Source: Hyphomicrobium sulfonivorans (GTDB lineage Bacteria; Pseudomonadota; Alphaproteobacteria; Rhizobiales; Hyphomicrobiaceae). Taken from it: a stretch of 64,000 nt of DNA. Below are positions 54,401 to 63,362 of the stretch, piece after piece; within the stretch, counting starts at the first letter, position 1; every line of letters starts with the position of its first letter. The notes beneath the pieces are model-generated. The model did no database searches. It was given only the letters and a program-made list of their open reading frames with translations, and had not been told where the DNA came from. The stretch lies in assembly GCF_013306565.1 (NCBI RefSeq), contig NZ_PZPO01000001.1, forward strand, positions 558,001-622,000. Reading direction: 5' to 3'. Position numbers and translations under genes: made by a program.

Positions 54401-54580
54401 CCGACACGGCCCGAAACGGTCGCCCGGATTGCTCAACTGCCATCCGATCAGCCTTTGTCGGATGCCGAGGAGGCTATGGGGGCGCAATGGGTTGCACCAC
54501 TAGATGCTGATGGCGACGCCAGCGATTTCGATCAACCGGCGCTCAAACGGCCTCGGGTACTGCGCAATATGGCGGAATAA
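51488..54580 (+). CDS. Large membrane protein with coiled coil and acidic disordered tail (unrecognised)
   Basis: 1030 residues. Three transmembrane helices lie near residues 42-63, 76-97 and 108-129. A coiled-coil/helical periplasmic or cytoplasmic region (130-395) and a fourth helix (IPLGVALFVDLCLLLVSI, about 398-415) follow. A globular domain (about 430-620; GTFDVFREVIFESGGTYYVA, RAMRALGGMFIADNAG) is next, then about 400 residues of acidic Ala/Pro/Glu-rich low complexity with a last ordered patch (LRVPVSHAALPAELLRLARS). Topology resembles DUF4407-type four-helix membrane proteins, but I cannot assign it. ATG 51488 follows GAGCGGG. Upstream on the same strand are the PBP and dual NTPase. 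Confidence 0.85.
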   Translation: MSLRTNAPWSHMREAGAGYGYGFESDSDWAEPEAKKRDWKKIVLIVGLAALSWVATYVGMLELIESNMGSLPLVHKAIIGFSVAMLMTMVVWLLDQMFSPIDWFTRLTYIFGYIFLTLISVGFGFGFYWKVLESRSEAARSAESAVGQVQSALHGATTRLEQLNSTLIQLAAVSTQKATLEREKGSTCPNSSPGDGPRRKLRDEDAQRFSFASDFVTGRVGSIKSDMALLDGDMAKIVKNDASTMDAHGTRNEFMRSLGRRLDMTVTGFNAFRTDPQLRQIRADLADRAERSSFSADNGKTFACPDAQLQASLRGVVRAIDQLPTLEKPQIAAVEGSEATIEAFRRLTATFVGLLSFELPPSADELRTLQQRAVQSIDNPAALAALNNESVGLSQRDYIPLGVALFVDLCLLLVSIGRPMNRFVATRQSMIDAERGPVFPILSRFSQIHNHDEMRGTFDVFREVIFESGGTYYVAVPLNAPREHPQRDELLREAQMLANLCYALEGQGILARPWKIAPGLVAARKLRRQGSKFIECYRDAQVAPVPRAMRALGGMFIADNAGEDRPAFRIYAFKRGAWPEMILGAVMGAARRMETEQQRQRVLSLAVVEDAHVRAEFERSILEDRAPESGRGHAHRTVDSDALDVGGDHDADERDVDLAPRRHRSEPRSYRPFRHRPGMAEEMAEPILDVVGRPIDDDDGFAFDPEWDAAADEGPEEREQSEQPGADELQAEVSDEIREPVAAPVMAAPMKATPASAPPAAVSPAAATPQPKVGKEPDAALRQRFGSYAGLAEAELASYQDIEDDADEAEDAIHADAEIAAGADQRPADANAFGRGEAVAIEPEQPGNATAVVVPFPHQVATTPAGAEKYSNGAAASSSEAATGSDLAARLAAALAASDGSEEPGGWQSIDLELKRETATLRVPVSHAALPAELLRLARSTPGATLQISEITADEPQLELAFETTRLTESAPTRPETVARIAQLPSDQPLSDAEEAMGAQWVAPLDADGDASDFDQPALKRPRVLRNMAE

Positions 54581-54732
54581 GCCGTTGTCGGATCATGCAG
54601 AAGGGCAAGCGATCTGAGGCAGCCGGCAACAATTGTTTAACCGAAATGACAGCTTAATGCTGACCAACACAGCAACAAACCCGGTGCCGCTTTCGGCGTG
54701 GCTATCGGGGACAACACGGGGGATTACGGGTC

Positions 54733-55305
54733 ATGTCGACAGAAACACCAGCACAGGTTCATGGCCTTTCCGTCGCTGAAAAGGTTTCCAGACTTACCGC
54801 CTTTATCACCGACGACCTCGACGCACGCGATGCATTGGGTATGCGCGAAGCAGGCGATTGCTACCTGCTCATCGCCCGGTCGCCCGAAAGCCCCATCGCC
54901 CAGGCGCTGCTTTCCCACGCTGAGCGTCTGTCGGTGATGGGCGTAAGCGTCCGCGCCATCTTCAGCGAGATGGAGCCGGCCAACGGCCAGCAGGTAACCA
55001 CGATTTTCAACACCTCCGCAGAGTGCCGCGTGATCCGCGACAGCCGCCTGCTCGCCGCCCACGAACAGCTCGTGCTGACGCCGACGCGGTCCTGGGTTGG
55101 CGATTCCATGCGCCGCGACCCGCACAAGCGCGACGCTCTTGAGCGCTATGCCGCCGACTGTGCCGAAACGGCCGCATTCGCCCGCCGCTCCTTCGAGAAC
55201 CTGTGGCGCGCCACCACCCCCGTGGTCGCCATGCCTTCGCTGGCCTCGCTCACCCAGATGCCGCAGCTTGCCGAAAACGCAGCCCCTGACATGCGCCGGC
55301 AGTAA
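54733..55305 (+). CDS. Hypothetical soluble protein
   Basis: 190 residues, no signal peptide or TM. The first 130 residues form an alternating alpha/beta pattern (REAGDCYLLIARSPESPIAQ, LSVMGVSVRAIFSEM, RDSRLLAAHEQLVLTPTRSW) like a small Rossmann-type fold or phospholipase D-like half domain. The C-terminus is helical. No family recognised. A strong terminator follows 30 bp after the stop, so it ends a transcription unit that may start at the large membrane protein gene 152 bp upstream. Confidence 0.8.
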   Translation: MSTETPAQVHGLSVAEKVSRLTAFITDDLDARDALGMREAGDCYLLIARSPESPIAQALLSHAERLSVMGVSVRAIFSEMEPANGQQVTTIFNTSAECRVIRDSRLLAAHEQLVLTPTRSWVGDSMRRDPHKRDALERYAADCAETAAFARRSFENLWRATTPVVAMPSLASLTQMPQLAENAAPDMRRQ

Positions 55306-55335
55306 TTCCGGCCGCCACAATTCGATCTCCGAAAG

Positions 55336-55367
55336 GGGGCTGATGCGAAAGCATCGGCCCCTTTTTT
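55336..55367 (+). terminator. Rho-independent terminator
   Basis: An 11-bp stem GGGGCTGATGC / GCATCGGCCCC (one G-T wobble) with a GAAA tetraloop is followed by six T residues. It closes the transcription unit ending with the 190-aa protein and isolates it from the alpha-2-macroglobulin gene. Confidence 0.93.
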
Positions 55368-55548
55368 CATGGCTTTACCGGGGAAAGCGCCAGATCACGA
55401 CAACGCCCCGCAACTGGCGGGAAAAAGCGATAAGCCGCTCCTTGTCGTCATTCTATGGACATTGGCCGCTGCTCCCTTTTCCGCCGCAGTAGACTTCTAA
55501 ATAATTCAGCCTGACCGCTCCCGGCTCAGCCCTTTGATGGTGGCCCCA

Positions 55549-58500
55549 ATGACGTTCCTTGCCCGATTACTCCTGACACTAACCATGCTGCTGCCACTGG
55601 CCCCCGCCATGGCTTCGCAAGCTAAACAAAACAGCGATCTCCCCTTTGCCCATCAGGGCGTGAAGGACGACGGCAAACGCTACGAGGACTACCTGAAGGC
55701 CAACTGGAAGCTTGATGGAAAGCGGGCCGCCGATCTGCGCCGCGAAGGCGAGCGCGCCATGCACTCCGATCCGCGCGCGGCAGCGCGGGGCTTCGCCAGT
55801 GCAGCCGTAGCCGATCCCAAGGATGTGGAATCATGGATGGGTCTGGCGCGTGCACTGCTGGCCATTCCCGCTGATCCGAACAACTCCAGCGAGCGTTACG
55901 ACCTGCAGGTGAACGCCTCGGGCGCGGCCTACATCGCCTATGAGCGCGCGAAAGATAAGCCGCAGCGTGCGCGCGCGCTTGCCGTTCTCGCCAGCGCACT
56001 GGAACAGCGCTCCTACTGGCGGCCTGCACTGGATGCATTGAAGACGAGCCTTGCACTGGCCGACAATGGCGCCGTGCGCGAAAGCTATGACCGCCTGCGC
56101 GCCGAGCGCGGCTTCCGCATGACCGACTACAAGACGGAATCGGAAGCAGCGGCCCCGCGCCTGTGTCTGCAATTCTCCGAAAGCCTTTCGCGTCAGGAAA
56201 CCGACTTCACCAAGTTCGTTACCGTTGATGGCAAGGACCCGCAATCGGTCAACGCTGAAGACAGCCAGCTTTGCATCGATGGCCTGACGCACGGTCAGCG
56301 CTATCGCGTGCAGTTGCGCGCCGGGCTTCCGTCTGCGGTCGAAGAAGAACTGCAGAAGAATGTCGACATTGCCGTTTACGTACCCGACCGCAAACCGTTC
56401 GTGCGCTTCTCCGGCCGTTCGTATGTGCTGCCGAGCCGTGGCCAGCAGGGCATTCCGCTTGTCACCGTCAACACCGCCAAGGTGGAAGTTGAAGTATTCC
56501 GCATCGGCGATCGCAATCTTGCAGGCGCGCTGCAGAGCGGCGACTTCCAGCGCCAGCTTCAGCGCTATGACGTGGAGCAGATCCGCAATACGTCCGGCGA
56601 GAAGGTCTTCAGCGGCACCATGGACGTGCCGCAGAAGCTGAACGAGGAAATGACCACGGCGCTGCCGGTTACCGATGCTGTCGGCGCGCTGAAGCCGGGC
56701 GTGTACATTGCGATTGCGCGGCCGACCGAAAAGTCGAACCGCAATGGCAACGAATACGGCCCCGAAGCGACGCAGTGGTTCATCGTTTCCGATCTCGGTC
56801 TGACCGCGTTCTCTGGCAACGACGGCGTGCATGCGTTTGTGCGCTCGCTGGCTGAAGCCAATGTCTCGGCCGACGTGAACGTGAAACTCATCGCCCGCAA
56901 CAACGAGGTTCTGGGCACATCCAAAACCGATGCACGCGGCTATGCGCGCTTCGACGCTGGCCTGACGCGCGGCGAAGGCGGATTGCAGCCCGCGCTGCTG
57001 GTTGCTGAAAGTGCTGGCGGTGAATACGCCTTCCTCGATCTCACCTCTGGCGCGTTCGATCTAACCGATCGCGGCGTGAAGGGACGTGAAGCACCGGGTC
57101 CGATCGACGGCTATCTCTACACCGAACGCGGCGTCTATCGCCCCGGCGAGAACGTGCACATTGCCGGCCTTGTCCGCGACACAGCCGGCATGGCTGTGCC
57201 GCTACCGGTTACGCTGATCGTCACGCGCCCCGATGGCGTTGAACATGCGCGCTACACGCTGAAGGATCGCGGTCTCGGCGGACGCGACTTCACGCTGCCG
57301 CTTGCGCCTTCATCGATGACGGGCACGTGGCGCGCGAAGCTGCACACCGATCCGGAAAAGCCCGCGCTGACGCAGGTTTCCTTCCTGGTGGAAGACTTCG
57401 TGCCTGAACGGCTCGACCTGAAACTGAAGGCACCTGAATCTGCTCTGACGCCGGACAAGCCGCAGACCATCGAAGCATCGGGACGCTATCTCTACGGCCC
57501 GCCTGCTGCCGATCTGGCGATTGAAGGCGACATCGTCGTGCGCCCTTCAACGAAGGAGTTGCCCGGTTACGCAGGCTTCCAGTTCGGTCTTGCCGACGAG
57601 CGGATCGATCCGGTTCGCAAGCCGCTGGATGTTGCGACCACCACCAATGCTGAAGGCATCGCCAAGGTTGCCGTGTCGCTGCCCGCAGTGACCAAGACCG
57701 CAAAGCCGCTGGAAGCCAGCGTTATCCTGCGCATGCGCGAATCCGGTGGCCGCACTATTGAACGCACGATCACGATACCGGTTGACATCGCGCAGCCGCG
57801 CATCGGCGTGAAGCCGCTGTTCAAGAACGATCGAATTGATGAAGGGCAGACGGCTTCGTTTGACGTTGCCAGCATCAATGCCGCCGGCGCGCGCATCGGC
57901 GAAAGCGACCTGAAATGGACGCTGAGCCGCCTCGACACCAACTGGCAGTGGTATCGCCGCGACGGCTACTGGAACTATGAAGCTGTGACGCTGACCCGCA
58001 AGGTGGCGGACGGCACGATTGCAACCGGCGCGGAAGGCGACTTTGCGAAGATCGCCGTGCCGGTGGAATGGGGCCGCTATAAGCTTGAAGTTGCATCCGC
58101 CGATCCGAACGGCCCGGCCACCAGCACGATCTTCTATGCGGGCTGGTATTCCACGGCCAACGACTCGGAGAGCCCGGAAATTCTGGACGTTGCTCTCGAC
58201 CGCGCAACCTACAAGCCGGGCGATACGGCCAAGCTGCGCATCGCCAGCAAGCTGGGCGGCAAGGCGCTGGTTTCGGTGCTGTCCGGCGATGTGATTTCCA
58301 TGCAGGAGGTCGACATCCCGAACGGTGGCGGCGAGGCGACTGTTGCTGTCGGCGACAACTGGGGTCCGGGTGCTTACGTCACCGCGATGATCTATCGCCC
58401 GCTGGATGAAAAGCTGAAGCGCATGCCAAGCCGCGCCATTGGCGTTGCATGGCTGGGCCTCGACCAGAAGGAGCGCACGCTGGACGTTGCGATCAGCGCG

Positions 58501-60864
58501 CCGGAGAAGATCAAATCCGGCACCACGCTGAACGTGCCGGTGAAGGTGGATGGCCTGAAGGCTGGCGAGGAGGCTTACGTTACGCTGGCCGCTGTCGATC
58601 TCGGCATTCTGAACCTGACGCGCTTTGCTACGCCATCGCCGGAAAGCTGGTTCTATGCGCAGCGTCGCATGGGGCTGGAGATCCGCGACTTCTATGGCCG
58701 CCTGATTGACGGCATGCGTGCGGAACGCGGTTCGCTGCGCTCCGGCGGCGACGGTGCCGACATGGGTATGCAGGGATCTCCGCCGGTTGAGGCCACGGTA
58801 GCGGAGTTCTCCGGCATCGTGCGCGTCGGCAAAGACGGTACGGCGAAGGTTGACTTCGAGCTGCCGGACTTCAACGGCACCGTGCGCGTGATGGCCGTTG
58901 CGTGGAGCGCCGACAAGCTTGGTCATGGCCAGCAGGACGTGATCGTGCGCGACGCGGTTGCGCTGACGGCATCGGGCCCGCGGTTCCTGACGCTTGGCGA
59001 TGAAGCACGCCTCGACATCGCGGTGCATAACGTTGAAGGGCCGCAGGCTGCGTATACGGTAGAGCTGACCAATGACGGCAAGCCGGTGCACACCGGCGCG
59101 CTGGACCTGAACACCGGTGAGCGCCGTGCGCAACACATCGCCATCAAGCCGACAGTTGTTGGCCTGACGAACTATGATGTGCGCGTGACCGGCCCCGACG
59201 GCATCGACGTGAAGCGTCCGCTGACGTTCGACGTGAAGCCGCCGGCCGGTGACATCAAGCGCACCACGGTTGCGACGCTGAAGCCGGGTGGCAACATCAC
59301 GCTGAACCCGGATCTGGTGCGCGACATGATCGCCAACCGCACCCGCGTTTCGATCAGCACCGGACCGACAGCACGCTTCGACATTCCGGCGCTGCTGACC
59401 TCGCTCGACCGTTACCCCTATGGCTGCGCCGAGCAGACCGTGAGCCGCGCGCTGCCGCTGCTTTACGCCAACTCAGTTGCTAAGGGTGTGGGGCTTGCAT
59501 CGGATGGCGAGCTGAAGGAGCGCGTGCAGGCGGCTGTTGATCGCGTGTTCGACATGCAGGATGGCAGCGGCGCGTTCGGCACCTGGGGTCCGTCGAATGC
59601 GGATCTGTGGCTGACCGGCTACGTGACCGACTTCCTCTCCCGCGCGAAGGAGCAGGGCTTTACCGTGAACGCGAACGGCTTCAGCCGCGCGCTGGACCGG
59701 CTGCAGAACTTCATCGCCTACGCTGAGGATTTCAAGCAGGGCGGCGAAGACCGTGCCTACGCGCTGTATGTGCTGGCGCGTAATGGCCGCGCACCGATCG
59801 GCGACCTGCGTTACTACGCCGATACGCGTCTTGATCGCTTCTCGACACCGCTGTCACGCGCTCAGTTGGGCGCAGCACTGGCGATGATGGGCGACAAGCC
59901 GCGTGCGGAAACGGCGTTCGCTTCGGCGCTGGATGCGTTGCATCTGCCGGAAGCGACGGGGCTGGGTGGCTATCGCGCCGACTACGGTTCCGACCTGCGC
60001 GACAGTGCGGCACTCATCACGCTGGCATCGGAAACGCGGATGGCGAATGTGGAAGCGCCGAAGCTGATCGATGTGGTTGCCAAGGCCTACTCCGGCCGCA
60101 GCAACACCTCGACGCAGGAACAGGCGTGGATGCTGCTGGCCGCCAATGCGCTGGCGGAGGAAGGCAACGACCTGAAGCTGATCGTCAACGGTGCCCCGGT
60201 TGTTGGCCCCGTGTCGCGGTCGCTGTCGGCGGAGACGATCCTGCGCGAACCGCTGATCGTAACCAACGATGGCGATGCGCCGGTGGATACCGTCGTGACG
60301 GTGATCGGTTCGTCGCTGACAACGGAACCGCCGGTTGCGAAGGGCTTCACCATCGAGCGGCAGTACTTCAAGCTGGATGGTACGCCTGTTGTGCTCGACA
60401 GCGCCAACGGTGGCAGCGCCAGCATCGGCCAGAACGAACGTCTGGTGACGGTGCTGAAGGTGAGCGGTGAGCAAGCCGGCGGCCGCGTGCTGCTGGTGGA
60501 TCACCTGCCTGCTGGCTTCGAGATCGACAATCCGCGTCTCGTCGACAGCGGCGATGTGAAGGCTCTGGAGTGGCTGAAGACAACCGTGCAGCCGGAGCAT
60601 TCGGAATTCCGCGACGATCGTTTCGTGGCAGCGTTCAACTTCTCCGGCAAGGCGGCTTCGGCAAACAACGACGCCGATGAAGCCACCGGTGAGGGCCAGG
60701 AAAACGCCTCGCCGCCAGCAAGCAGCGCGACGGTTGCCTATCTCGTTCGCGCGGTGACCCCGGGTGTGTTCGTGCACCCCGCCGCAACCATCGAAGACAT
60801 GTACCGACCGGAGCGCTATGCGCGTACCGGCGCGGGCACGCTCACCGTGCAGCCGAGCAAGTGA
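55549..60864 (+). CDS. Bacterial alpha-2-macroglobulin (thioester type)
   Basis: 1771 residues from ATG 55549; an ATG at 55537 adds four residues. It has a signal peptide without a lipobox cysteine (LLLTLTMLLPLAPAMASQ), so it is probably a soluble periplasmic protein, unlike lipoprotein YfhM. MG-type domains (DGYLYTERGVYRPGENVHIA is the diagnostic macroglobulin segment) lead to the thioester motif YGCAEQ (Cys at about residue 1293) and the helical TED domain (DMQDGSGAFGTWGPSNADLW, LTGYVTDFL). Such proteins trap proteases in the periplasm. pbpC follows 127 bp downstream, the conserved partner order in many bacteria. Confidence 0.95.
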   Translation: MTFLARLLLTLTMLLPLAPAMASQAKQNSDLPFAHQGVKDDGKRYEDYLKANWKLDGKRAADLRREGERAMHSDPRAAARGFASAAVADPKDVESWMGLARALLAIPADPNNSSERYDLQVNASGAAYIAYERAKDKPQRARALAVLASALEQRSYWRPALDALKTSLALADNGAVRESYDRLRAERGFRMTDYKTESEAAAPRLCLQFSESLSRQETDFTKFVTVDGKDPQSVNAEDSQLCIDGLTHGQRYRVQLRAGLPSAVEEELQKNVDIAVYVPDRKPFVRFSGRSYVLPSRGQQGIPLVTVNTAKVEVEVFRIGDRNLAGALQSGDFQRQLQRYDVEQIRNTSGEKVFSGTMDVPQKLNEEMTTALPVTDAVGALKPGVYIAIARPTEKSNRNGNEYGPEATQWFIVSDLGLTAFSGNDGVHAFVRSLAEANVSADVNVKLIARNNEVLGTSKTDARGYARFDAGLTRGEGGLQPALLVAESAGGEYAFLDLTSGAFDLTDRGVKGREAPGPIDGYLYTERGVYRPGENVHIAGLVRDTAGMAVPLPVTLIVTRPDGVEHARYTLKDRGLGGRDFTLPLAPSSMTGTWRAKLHTDPEKPALTQVSFLVEDFVPERLDLKLKAPESALTPDKPQTIEASGRYLYGPPAADLAIEGDIVVRPSTKELPGYAGFQFGLADERIDPVRKPLDVATTTNAEGIAKVAVSLPAVTKTAKPLEASVILRMRESGGRTIERTITIPVDIAQPRIGVKPLFKNDRIDEGQTASFDVASINAAGARIGESDLKWTLSRLDTNWQWYRRDGYWNYEAVTLTRKVADGTIATGAEGDFAKIAVPVEWGRYKLEVASADPNGPATSTIFYAGWYSTANDSESPEILDVALDRATYKPGDTAKLRIASKLGGKALVSVLSGDVISMQEVDIPNGGGEATVAVGDNWGPGAYVTAMIYRPLDEKLKRMPSRAIGVAWLGLDQKERTLDVAISAPEKIKSGTTLNVPVKVDGLKAGEEAYVTLAAVDLGILNLTRFATPSPESWFYAQRRMGLEIRDFYGRLIDGMRAERGSLRSGGDGADMGMQGSPPVEATVAEFSGIVRVGKDGTAKVDFELPDFNGTVRVMAVAWSADKLGHGQQDVIVRDAVALTASGPRFLTLGDEARLDIAVHNVEGPQAAYTVELTNDGKPVHTGALDLNTGERRAQHIAIKPTVVGLTNYDVRVTGPDGIDVKRPLTFDVKPPAGDIKRTTVATLKPGGNITLNPDLVRDMIANRTRVSISTGPTARFDIPALLTSLDRYPYGCAEQTVSRALPLLYANSVAKGVGLASDGELKERVQAAVDRVFDMQDGSGAFGTWGPSNADLWLTGYVTDFLSRAKEQGFTVNANGFSRALDRLQNFIAYAEDFKQGGEDRAYALYVLARNGRAPIGDLRYYADTRLDRFSTPLSRAQLGAALAMMGDKPRAETAFASALDALHLPEATGLGGYRADYGSDLRDSAALITLASETRMANVEAPKLIDVVAKAYSGRSNTSTQEQAWMLLAANALAEEGNDLKLIVNGAPVVGPVSRSLSAETILREPLIVTNDGDAPVDTVVTVIGSSLTTEPPVAKGFTIERQYFKLDGTPVVLDSANGGSASIGQNERLVTVLKVSGEQAGGRVLLVDHLPAGFEIDNPRLVDSGDVKALEWLKTTVQPEHSEFRDDRFVAAFNFSGKAASANNDADEATGEGQENASPPASSATVAYLVRAVTPGVFVHPAATIEDMYRPERYARTGAGTLTVQPSK

Positions 60865-60991
60865 GCCACGCAAATTGCGCCCCGCTGTCTGATCCGAACA
60901 GGATTTGGCGGCGGGGCGTCATTGCACAGAAGCGATTACAGCACCGCACGTCTAATTGTTCTGCATTTCCTGGACGGGTTTGAAAATTTCG

Positions 60992-63205
60992 ATGAACGAC
61001 GCAGCCAGCAACGCCAGTCATGAACAACGCGGCATAGGAGCGTTATTGCGCCGCTGCCGCCACGCGGTGACGCGGCGCAAACTGGCGATGGCGTCGGCGG
61101 TGTTTGGTGCTTTCGGTCTCTGCGCGACCGCTGCGATTGTATTCACCGTTTCCCGCATGCCACCACCGGATCTTGCTGCGGCGGAAAAACTTTCAACCGT
61201 AGTGCTGGACCGCAACGGCCAGCTGCTGCGCGCGTTCACCACTTCCGACGGCCGCTGGCGACTGCCGGTTGAAGTCGCCGATGTCGATCAGCGCTATCTG
61301 GCAATGCTGATGGCGTTTGAAGACAAGCGCTTCTACAGCCATGGCGGCGTGGACGTACGTTCCGTTGCGCGCGCATCATGGCAGCTCATAACGCACGGCA
61401 GGATCGTATCCGGCGCTTCGACCCTTACGATGCAGGTCGTGCGTTTGCTAGAGGGCCGCTACGAGCGCTCCGGCAATGCAAAGTTGCGTCAGGTTGTCGG
61501 CGCATTGCGGCTTGAGCATAAACTGACGAAAACCGAAGTGCTGGCATTGTATCTGCGGCTGGCACCATTCGGCGGCAACATCGAAGGTGTACGCGCGGCT
61601 TCGCTGGCCTACTTCGGCAAGGAACCGCAGCGCCTTTCGATCGGGCAGGCGGCACTGCTGGTGGCACTGCCCCAGTCGCCGGAATGGCGCCGCCCCGACC
61701 GCAACCCGAAGGCTGCGCGCATCGCCCGCAATCGTGTGTTGCAGCGGGCGGTTGAAGAGGGCGTCATCAATCAGGCAGAGGCAGACCGCGCGATACTGGA
61801 GCCGGTGCCGACGCACCGCCGCGCCTTCCCGCAGCTTGCGCCGCACATCGCGGAATCTGAAGTGCGTGCCGATCCGATTGCGGCCGAACATCGCCTCACG
61901 ATAGACCGCAACATCCAGCGCGCACTGGAAACGCTGGCGCGCGAACAGACCGCCCTGCTGGGCCAGAAGCTCTCCGCCGCCATTCTTGCCATCGACCACA
62001 CCAGCGGCGAGATCGTCGCCCACGTGGGTTCGGCCGGATATCTGGATGGCACACGGGCTGGTGCTATTGATATGGTCAGCGCCGTGCGTTCACCGGGTTC
62101 GACGTTGAAGCCGTTTATTTATGGCCTCGCATTTGAAGCCGGGCTTGCCCATCCCGAGACACTGATTGAAGACCGCCCGGTGCGTTTCGGCTCCTACGCG
62201 CCCAAGAATTTCGACGAAGATTTTCACGGCACCGTCACCATCCGCCACGCGCTGTCGCAATCGCTGAACATTCCGGCGGTGAAGGTGCTGGCCGCTGTTG
62301 GCCCCGGCAAACTGGCCGGACGGTTCCGCAAGGTTGGCGCCGAAACGGTATTCCCCGACGCAACGCAACCGACGCTGGCTATGGCACTCGGTGGCGTTGG
62401 CCTGACCTTGCGCGACGTTGCAACGCTTTACACGGGGCTGGCGCGGGGCGGCGATGTTATCCAGCTGACGCATCGGCGCGCCGACGCGGAAGCTGCTGCC
62501 AAGGCATTGCTTCACGGGAAACAGCGCAAGCATGAAACGCTGCTGTCACCGGTTGCGACCTGGTATGTGAGCGACATTCTGAAGGATGCGCCGCCGCCAT
62601 TGAATGCGCGTGCGGGTCGTTTCGCCTACAAAACCGGTACATCCTACGGCTATCGCGACGCCTGGGCTGTTGGCTATGATGGCAAGTATACCATCGCGGT
62701 GTGGGTGGGCCGCCCCGATGCCGCATCGACGCCGGGCCTTACCGGCCGCCTTGCAGCCGCGCCCATTCTGTTTGATGCCTTCGCTCGCATCGGCGAAAAA
62801 CGCGTGCCGCTTGCGGGCGCACCGGCCGGCGCGTTGCGCGTTTCGGGATCGGATCTGCCACCACCACTGAAGCGCTTCCGCGAGGGCGGCGCCGAGACGG
62901 TGCAAGGCCCGTTTCTGGAGCCGCGCGTTGTGATCTCTTATCCGCCGGACCGATCCGAGGTTGAGACCGAGAGCGAGGATGCGCTGCTGCTTAAAGCCAG
63001 CGGCGGCGTGCTGCCGCTGACGTGGCTGGTGAACGGCGCGCCGATTGAATCCGATCCGCGCACACGCGAGGTGATCTGGCAGCCCGATGGCGATGGCTTC
63101 GTCAGGCTGTCGGTGGTGGATGCGAAGGGCCGCGTTGATCGCGTCACAGTGCGCCTCAAATCACCCGAAATGGCGGCCGTTTTTCTGCCCGACCACGGGG
63201 AATGA
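60992..63205 (+). CDS. pbpC: Penicillin-binding protein 1C
   Basis: 737 residues from ATG 60992. One N-terminal transmembrane helix (MASAVFGAFGLCATAAIVFT) is followed by a complete GT51 domain (FEDKRFYSHGGVD with Glu110; GASTLTMQVVRLL), a transpeptidase domain with STLK (Ser370, Lys373), SLN and KTGTSYGYRDAWAVG, and a C-terminal PBP1C-type domain (about 630-737; KRFREGGAETVQ, PLTWLVNGAPIE). All catalytic motifs are intact. It polymerises and crosslinks peptidoglycan, and pairs with the alpha-2-macroglobulin gene upstream, thought to repair walls after protease or host attack. Confidence 0.96.
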   Translation: MNDAASNASHEQRGIGALLRRCRHAVTRRKLAMASAVFGAFGLCATAAIVFTVSRMPPPDLAAAEKLSTVVLDRNGQLLRAFTTSDGRWRLPVEVADVDQRYLAMLMAFEDKRFYSHGGVDVRSVARASWQLITHGRIVSGASTLTMQVVRLLEGRYERSGNAKLRQVVGALRLEHKLTKTEVLALYLRLAPFGGNIEGVRAASLAYFGKEPQRLSIGQAALLVALPQSPEWRRPDRNPKAARIARNRVLQRAVEEGVINQAEADRAILEPVPTHRRAFPQLAPHIAESEVRADPIAAEHRLTIDRNIQRALETLAREQTALLGQKLSAAILAIDHTSGEIVAHVGSAGYLDGTRAGAIDMVSAVRSPGSTLKPFIYGLAFEAGLAHPETLIEDRPVRFGSYAPKNFDEDFHGTVTIRHALSQSLNIPAVKVLAAVGPGKLAGRFRKVGAETVFPDATQPTLAMALGGVGLTLRDVATLYTGLARGGDVIQLTHRRADAEAAAKALLHGKQRKHETLLSPVATWYVSDILKDAPPPLNARAGRFAYKTGTSYGYRDAWAVGYDGKYTIAVWVGRPDAASTPGLTGRLAAAPILFDAFARIGEKRVPLAGAPAGALRVSGSDLPPPLKRFREGGAETVQGPFLEPRVVISYPPDRSEVETESEDALLLKASGGVLPLTWLVNGAPIESDPRTREVIWQPDGDGFVRLSVVDAKGRVDRVTVRLKSPEMAAVFLPDHGE

Positions 63206-63362
63206 AGCATGAGGCCGCGCAGGCCTGCTATGGTTTGCACTCGCGTCCCACGCGCAATGCTGCAAAAGCACAGCACCAGCGGCGATTTATGTGTTGGAAA
63301 ACCGGTTTCCACCTCAACGCAAGCGCTTTAGGCTGCCGCTATAGATACAGCGAACCCATGCG

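Noticed and set aside
57547-59136. 529-aa minus-strand ORF opposite the macroglobulin gene
   Set aside because: Antisense shadow of a conserved protein, with Arg/His-rich composition and no domain pattern.
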